This document shows, piece after piece, positions 22,098 through 25,700 of a DNA stretch of 25,700 bases. This DNA is from an uncultured Negativicutes bacterium (GTDB taxonomy: Bacteria > Bacillota > Negativicutes > Acidaminococcales > Acidaminococcaceae). A program made the position numbers and the translations under genes. The notes under the pieces are model-generated. The model was not told the origin of the DNA and made no database searches. It saw only the letters and a list, made by a program, of their open reading frames with translations. The DNA lies in assembly GCA_937926555.1 (NCBI GenBank), contig CALAZX010000081.1:1-25700 (forward strand), given 5' to 3'. The number at the start of each line of letters is the position of its first letter. Positions within the stretch are counted from its first letter, which is position 1.

Positions 22098-23411
22098 TTA
22101 TTTCTCCTTGCCCACCAGGTAGGGCACCACGGAGGCGCAGTGGGGCAGGACGTTGATGGTGTAGTCCTTGTTGCCGCGCTCCTCCAGCTGCTTCCTGGCC
22201 ATCTCCCAGGCTTCCTCCACGGTGGCGGCGGGAATCTGGCCGGTGCGGCGCACGTCTTCGAAGTTCTCCTTGCGGGTCACCAGGTAGACGGTGTATTTCT
22301 TCGTCATGCAGAACAGGTTGAAGGCCACGAAGAAGGGGATGGTGAACTGCTCCCGCACGGCTTTCTCCATCTCCACCACGTCGGTGAAGCGGAAGCTCTC
22401 CATGTACTGGGGCGGCTCGTGGATATCCCGGGCCTCCATGATGGCGATGATGATGCCGCCGGGCTTGGTGGTCATGTCCGCCGGGTCGTAGCATTTGCTG
22501 CCCTGGTAGAGGGACACGTCTTTGGGATAGCCGCCGGCGCAGGCGAAGGTCACGTCAGCCAGCTGCTTCATGGGCACCTTCTGGGACTCGTAGACCAGCT
22601 TGGTGCCTTCCAGCCAGGCCTCGTAGGGGGCGCCGCCCACCATGGCGCTGACCTCGCCTTCGGAGTTGACCACGGAGTGGACTAGGAAATCCGGATCCAC
22701 CATGTCGCAGGCCTCCTGCATGTCGTCGCTCACCGGGTTGTCGTTGAGGATGATGGAGCGGGTCTTGGGGTTGACGCCGTCGCCGAACTTGTCGGCCAGG
22801 GCGTGGCAGTGGTTCTTCTGGATGGTGTCCCAGCCGGCCACGCCGGGCAGGATCATCTTGCGGCCGCCGCCGTAACCTGCGAAGAGATGGGGCACGATGC
22901 CGTTGATGAGGATGACTCTGTCCGCATCCACCACCCGCTTGTTGATGTAGATGGGGGTGCCCAGTTTCGTGGTGCCCATGAGGGTCAGGTTGTCCATGTC
23001 ACGGCTGTCGTGCTGGTACATCCGGATGCGGCGGGCCACTTCGGCGCCGGCCACTTTGATATTCTCCTCTTCCGTCTGCGCCCGGTGGGTGCCCAGGGCG
23101 AAGACGATGAACATATCCTCGTCAGGGATACCTGCGGCGTTCAGCTCGTTGACCACGTGGATGAGGAAGTCGCCGGAGCGGTTCCACAGCCGGGTGGCGT
23201 CGGCCACGAGCAGTGCCACGGTCTCGCCTTTCTTCACGATTTCCTGCAAGGGTTTACTGCCGATAGGATGACGCATGCAATTGATGGTGGCTTCTTTCAG
23301 GTCCACCGCCGGAGTGGGTTTCCCTTCGATCACATCGGAGATATGTTCCTCCGGCAGCTGTACAGTCTGGAACCCTGTACCGAAACCGAATCTGAATTCT
23401 TTTAATGCCAT
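22098..23411 (-). CDS. larA: LarA-family nickel-pincer 2-hydroxyacid racemase
   Basis: LarA enzymes interconvert D- and L-lactate or other 2-hydroxyacids using a covalently bound nickel-pincer nucleotide. The 437-aa length is normal. The key residues of Lactobacillus plantarum LarA (H108, H174, K184, H200) appear here one position later: H109 in GTHR, H175 and K185 in PHLFAGYGGGRK, and H201 in KNH. The DATR motif at 71-74 is also present, so the protein should be catalytically competent. The ATG at 23411 has a GGGGGA site about 7 bases upstream, while the frame to 23441 does not. The cofactor genes larB, larC and larE are not in this window. The substrate may be lactate or another 2-hydroxyacid. 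Confidence 0.88.
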   Translation of the reverse strand: MALKEFRFGFGTGFQTVQLPEEHISDVIEGKPTPAVDLKEATINCMRHPIGSKPLQEIVKKGETVALLVADATRLWNRSGDFLIHVVNELNAAGIPDEDMFIVFALGTHRAQTEEENIKVAGAEVARRIRMYQHDSRDMDNLTLMGTTKLGTPIYINKRVVDADRVILINGIVPHLFAGYGGGRKMILPGVAGWDTIQKNHCHALADKFGDGVNPKTRSIILNDNPVSDDMQEACDMVDPDFLVHSVVNSEGEVSAMVGGAPYEAWLEGTKLVYESQKVPMKQLADVTFACAGGYPKDVSLYQGSKCYDPADMTTKPGGIIIAIMEARDIHEPPQYMESFRFTDVVEMEKAVREQFTIPFFVAFNLFCMTKKYTVYLVTRKENFEDVRRTGQIPAATVEEAWEMARKQLEERGNKDYTINVLPHCASVVPYLVGKEK

Positions 23412-23437
23412 TCTAGCTTCCCCCTTAATAGTAGATG

Positions 23438-23461
23438 TCATACCGGGAAAAACAGGTATGA
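23438..23461. promoter_or_regulatory. Inverted repeat at the larA 5' end
   Basis: TCATACC and GGTATGA (7 bp, exact) flank a 10-base spacer, right where the larA transcript should begin. It may be an operator or an mRNA hairpin. Confidence 0.45.
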
Positions 23462-23471
23462 AGTTATCCTC

Positions 23472-23499
23472 AGTATACCACAGAACAAAGGACTTGTAA
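23472..23499 (-). promoter_or_regulatory. Promoter of the larA-type gene
   Basis: On the minus strand, TTACAA (23494-23499) and TATACT (23472-23477) are 16 bases apart. The start would fall near 23465, about 55 bases before the start codon. Confidence 0.6.
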
Positions 23500-23639
23500 C
23501 TTGGAAAAGGCGCTATTTGGCGGTAAAATGCGGAAAAATATCACGGACCCGCCGGGACGGTATAGAGCCAGTGGAAAATAGTGCAATGAGGGAATACAAA
23601 AGGAGCCGGGAGGCGGAATGGCACATATGGGATAAAATT

Positions 23640-23668
23640 TTGCATCCATGGCTCCGGTATGATAGAAT
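23640..23668 (+). promoter_or_regulatory. Promoter of the queT-type gene
   Basis: TTGCAT (23640-23645) and TAGAAT (23663-23668) have a 17-base spacer. The start near 23675 would place the pseudoknot leader at the very 5' end of the mRNA. Confidence 0.65.
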
Positions 23669-23675
23669 AGCACAG

Positions 23676-23749
23676 TTAGAAGTGTTTTCTTGGCACCCAC
23701 TTCTGAAGAAGAAGGACTGTCTATCCTTCGGCAAAAAAATCAAGAGGAG
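23676..23749 (+). promoter_or_regulatory. Candidate preQ1-II-like translational riboswitch
   Basis: P1 is AGAAGTG (23678-23684) with CACTTCT (23698-23704), extendable by two pairs. A second hairpin, GAAGGA/TCCTTC, is at 23711-23729. After an A-rich run (23732-23739), CAAGAGGA (23741-23748), which contains most of the Shine-Dalgarno, can pair along eight positions (two G-U) with TTTTCTTG (23685-23692) in the P1 loop. A pseudoknot between a pyrimidine-rich P1 loop and the ribosome site, with an inserted hairpin, is the layout of class II preQ1 riboswitches, first found upstream of this transporter family. The sequence itself does not closely match the streptococcal consensus as I know it. Confidence 0.6.
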
Positions 23750-23758
23750 TGTTTTCTG

Positions 23759-24250
23759 ATGACAAACACAAGAGTACTTATCATGAACGCGCTGATCGCG
23801 GCTGTCTACGCCGCGCTGACCATGGGACTGGCGCCCCTGAGCTACGGACCGGTACAGATCCGTATCTCCGAATTCATGACCCTGCTGGCCTTCACCAACC
23901 GGAAATGCGTTCCGGGGCTGGTGGTAGGCTGTTTCCTGGCCAATCTCGGCAGCCCCTTCGGCCTGACGGACATGGTGGTGGGCACGTTCGCCACCTTCCT
24001 GGCTGTCTACGGTATGCGGTTCTGTTCCAACCTCTATACCGCCTCGCTGCTCCCCGTGATCTCCAACGGCGTGATCATCGGCCTGGAACTGTTCTTCCTG
24101 GCGGCCATCCCCGCAGGCCTGGGCTCCGTGCTCAGCGTCATGGGCTATATCGCCCTGGGGGAGTTCGTCTCGGTGTCCATCGTGGGCATCCTGCTGATCC
24201 GGCTGCTGCTGCGGAACGAGACCATACGGAACTACTTGGTGGAGAGCTGA
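23759..24250 (+). CDS. queT: QueT-family queuosine precursor ECF transporter S component
   Basis: The 163-aa integral membrane protein matches the QueT (COG4708) family, the substrate-binding S component of an ECF transporter thought to import queuosine precursors such as preQ1. It has five to six hydrophobic segments and the family segments ALTMGLAPLSYGPVQIRISEFM at about 20-40 and LVVGCFLANLGSPFG at about 55-70. The ATG at 23759 has AGGAG 9 bases upstream; the frame is open back to 23690, but the extra residues are hydrophilic and lie over the leader structure. The shared ECF energy module (EcfA/EcfT) is not in this window. A terminator region follows. Confidence 0.88.
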   Translation: MTNTRVLIMNALIAAVYAALTMGLAPLSYGPVQIRISEFMTLLAFTNRKCVPGLVVGCFLANLGSPFGLTDMVVGTFATFLAVYGMRFCSNLYTASLLPVISNGVIIGLELFFLAAIPAGLGSVLSVMGYIALGEFVSVSIVGILLIRLLLRNETIRNYLVES

Positions 24251-24264
24251 TTCCACCGTTCTTT

Positions 24265-24319
24265 CCCGTCCTGTCACGGACAGGCGGGATTCAGGCTGTC
24301 TTTTATTGAAGAGACAGCC
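24265..24319 (+). terminator. Terminator region after queT
   Basis: CCCG-CCTGTC pairs with GACAGG-CGGG (24265-24288, one bulge). A second stem, GGCTGTCT/AGACAGCC, is at 24294-24319 with TTTTA in its loop. The U-tracts are modest. Confidence 0.5.
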
Positions 24320-24426
24320 CGGAGAAACCTGCTGCGGATCGGAGATGACGTCCCGGCCGCAGAGAAGGACTCCACCGCCCCGTGGCGTCACGGGAGGGAA
24401 ATATCCTCCGGGAGAGGTATGTTTTC

Positions 24427-24455
24427 TTGACAATACGGCGGCGGGCTTTTATACT
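24427..24455 (+). promoter_or_regulatory. Promoter of the phnD-like transcript
   Basis: A consensus TTGACA (24427-24432) and TATACT (24450-24455) are separated by 17 bases. Transcription should begin near 24462, 300 bases before the start codon. Confidence 0.85.
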
Positions 24456-24461
24456 GGATTT

Positions 24462-24694
24462 AGTAACTGAATAACGGTTTGACGCGGTGACGGGGGGAGC
24501 GCCCCGGTATCGCAGCGGGCTGATGCGCCAAGAGACATCGGCCGGCAGGACCACAAAATGCGAGGGAGCCCGTGTCCGGGCTGAGAGGATGCCGAAGCAT
24601 CGACCGACAGGTATACTCCCGTGTATCTGTACCCGTGCAGGGCATTTTGGCAGCGATCCTACAGAGAGGTACAGACGGGTGCCTCTCTTTTTTT
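24462..24694 (+). promoter_or_regulatory. Riboswitch-like attenuator leader before the phnD-like gene (class unassigned)
   Basis: Visible elements are: GGCTGATG (24518-24525) paired with CATCGGCC (24536-24543); GGGAG (24564-24568) paired with CTCCC (24616-24620), enclosing a CCCG/CGGG hairpin, then CTGAGA (24581-24586), then a GATGC/GCATC hairpin with a CGAA loop. The 3' end is an intrinsic terminator: AGAGAGGTAC (24663-24672) with GTGCCTCTCT (24679-24688), then seven Ts. CTGTACC (24627-24633) can instead pair with GGTACAG (24668-24674), breaking the terminator. The hairpin followed by CTGAGA recalls the pyrimidine-sensing half of TPP riboswitches, but the other conserved TPP half is missing, so I do not assign that class. 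Confidence 0.7.
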
Positions 24695-24762
24695 GTATCC
24701 GGGATGCCGGAGGGAGGCGGGAGCCGCCTGGAGCTGCCGATAAAAAGACAGGAGGCGCAAGA

Positions 24763-25700
24763 ATGAGAAAGATTGTGATGCTGTTGATGACATTGGCCGT
24801 GCTGTGCGGCGTTCTGGCCGGCTGCGGCGGAGAGAAGAAGGCGGAGAAGGGGAAGATTCCCGAGCTGAAAGTGATGGTATCCCCTTACCGGGACGCGGAC
24901 ACCATCCAGACCGCCACCCAGCCCCTGGCGGACCTGCTCAAAAGCAGGCTGAAGGAGAAGGGATACGACGTGGGGAAAGTGTCCATCCATGTGGGCACCT
25001 CCTATAGCGGCGTGGGCGAGGCCCTCAGCGCCGGCAGCGCCGATGTGGGCTTCATCTCCGGAGCCACCTATATCCTCTATGACAAGGACGTGGACGTGCT
25101 CCTCACCGCCCTGCGGGAGGGAATCAACAAGGAGACCACGGACCTGAAGGTGTGGAACGACGGCCAGCCGGAGAAATTCACCAAGGAGCTGGTGCCCTAC
25201 TACCGCTCCGTCTTCGTGGTGGGACCCAGCGCCAAGGGCAAGGCCCTGCTGAAAAAGGTTGAAGCCGGACAGCAGCCCACCTGGGAGGAGCTGGACGCGC
25301 TGAACTGGGCCGTGATGAACCCGGCCTCCGCTTCCGGATACCTGTATCCCTCCCTGTACCTGAAGAAACATTACGGCAAGAAGATCTCCGACCTGTCCCA
25401 TGTGGTGCAGGCGGACTCCTACAGCACCTCCATGGCGCGGCTGGCTTCCGGCCAGGCTGACATCGCCGTGGCTTTCGGCCATATCCGCATCCGCATGGAC
25501 AAGAACTGGCAGAGCAAGTTCGGCGGCACCGGCAGCATCTGGCAGCAGACCGGCATCGTGGCTGTGACGGACAAGATCTACAACGACACCGTCAGTGTCA
25601 GCAAGACCTCCAAGGTGATGCAGGACAAGGATTTCCGCAAAGCCCTGGGCGAGTCCCTCATCGAGATCGGCAAGACCCCGGAAGGCCTGAAAGCGCTGGG
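24763..25700 (+). CDS. PhnD-like ABC transporter substrate-binding lipoprotein (3' end outside window)
   Basis: The frame runs open to the window end, giving 312 residues. The first 21 residues form a lipoprotein signal peptide with lipobox LAGC (C21 lipidated). The mature part matches phosphate/phosphite/phosphonate-type binding proteins: ELKVMVSPYRDADT at about 36-49, SYSGVGEALSAGSADVGFISG at about 83-103 and NPASASGYLYP near 190-200. Such proteins deliver oxyanion-like or phosphonate ligands to an ABC permease, which would be encoded beyond the window. AGGAGG lies about 7 bases before the ATG. The gene is under the attenuator leader at 24462-24694, so its ligand may be a coenzyme, precursor or ion sensed by that RNA. 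The family is clear; the substrate is not. Confidence 0.88.
   Translation, partial: MRKIVMLLMTLAVLCGVLAGCGGEKKAEKGKIPELKVMVSPYRDADTIQTATQPLADLLKSRLKEKGYDVGKVSIHVGTSYSGVGEALSAGSADVGFISGATYILYDKDVDVLLTALREGINKETTDLKVWNDGQPEKFTKELVPYYRSVFVVGPSAKGKALLKKVEAGQQPTWEELDALNWAVMNPASASGYLYPSLYLKKHYGKKISDLSHVVQADSYSTSMARLASGQADIAVAFGHIRIRMDKNWQSKFGGTGSIWQQTGIVAVTDKIYNDTVSVSKTSKVMQDKDFRKALGESLIEIGKTPEGLKAL

Noticed and set aside
23676..23749. Class I preQ1 riboswitch
   Set aside because: The P1 loop is similar, but the short A-rich tail with a CUAA-type P2 strand directly after P1 is absent; the inserted hairpin fits class II better.
24462..24694. TPP riboswitch
   Set aside because: A CTGAGA unit after a hairpin is present, but the conserved GGATAATGCCAGCGTAGGGA-type 3' half is missing, and the downstream gene is not a thiamine gene I can recognise.

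Overview
The window (about 57-60% G+C by eye) looks like a chromosome segment from a diderm Firmicute of the class Negativicutes, plausibly Acidaminococcaceae. The grounds are a two-subunit AdoCbl-dependent methylmalonyl-CoA mutase with its MeaB GTPase, anaerobe-type genes (rubredoxin, LarA-type racemase), Firmicute-style AGGAGG ribosome-binding sites and RNA attenuators. The genus is inference. No insertion sequence, phage gene, CRISPR array, rRNA or tRNA was seen; the only structural RNA gene is tmRNA.

Layout. 1-1637: the 3' end of smpB, then a YgjP-type zinc peptidase with a long low-complexity insert. 1763-1924: rubredoxin on the minus strand, too short for routine ORF calling. 2144-3913: a nicotinate phosphoribosyltransferase gene behind a strong promoter and a leader of about 280 nt. 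4149-4979 (minus): an Mrp-type Fe-S carrier ATPase. 5263-11722: the centre of the window. A promoter, a cobalamin riboswitch and an intrinsic terminator are followed by a second RNA segment with its own terminator, an alternative antiterminator pairing and a nine-codon ORF with a near-perfect Shine-Dalgarno; then come mutA, mutB and meaB. Together these interconvert succinyl-CoA and methylmalonyl-CoA. 12157-14790 (minus): a DASS-family carboxylate/Na+ symporter behind two small unknown ORFs, plus a separate 132-aa unknown, with a divergent LysR regulator at 15223-16158. 16340-17194 (minus): an unknown protein. 17391-17739: tmRNA (ssrA), the partner of smpB. 18132-20240: a YeiH-type exporter divergent from a second LysR regulator. 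20305-20685: an FlK-like acyl-CoA thioesterase. 20857-21855 (minus): an HSL-type alpha/beta hydrolase. 22098-23411 (minus): a LarA-type nickel-pincer racemase. 23640-24250: a QueT-type queuosine-precursor transporter with a pseudoknot leader resembling a class II preQ1 riboswitch. 24427-25700: a PhnD-like lipoprotein, cut by the window end, behind an elaborate attenuator leader that I cannot assign to a class.

How the parts may work together: the mutase operon and the DASS carrier suggest succinate/propionate metabolism, with B12 status and a second signal gating mutase expression. RNA-based control is the recurring theme: the mutase, queT and phnD-like genes all have structured leaders with visible switching elements. 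The two tandem elements before mutA and the leaders of queT and the phnD-like gene are the most promising places for undescribed biology.
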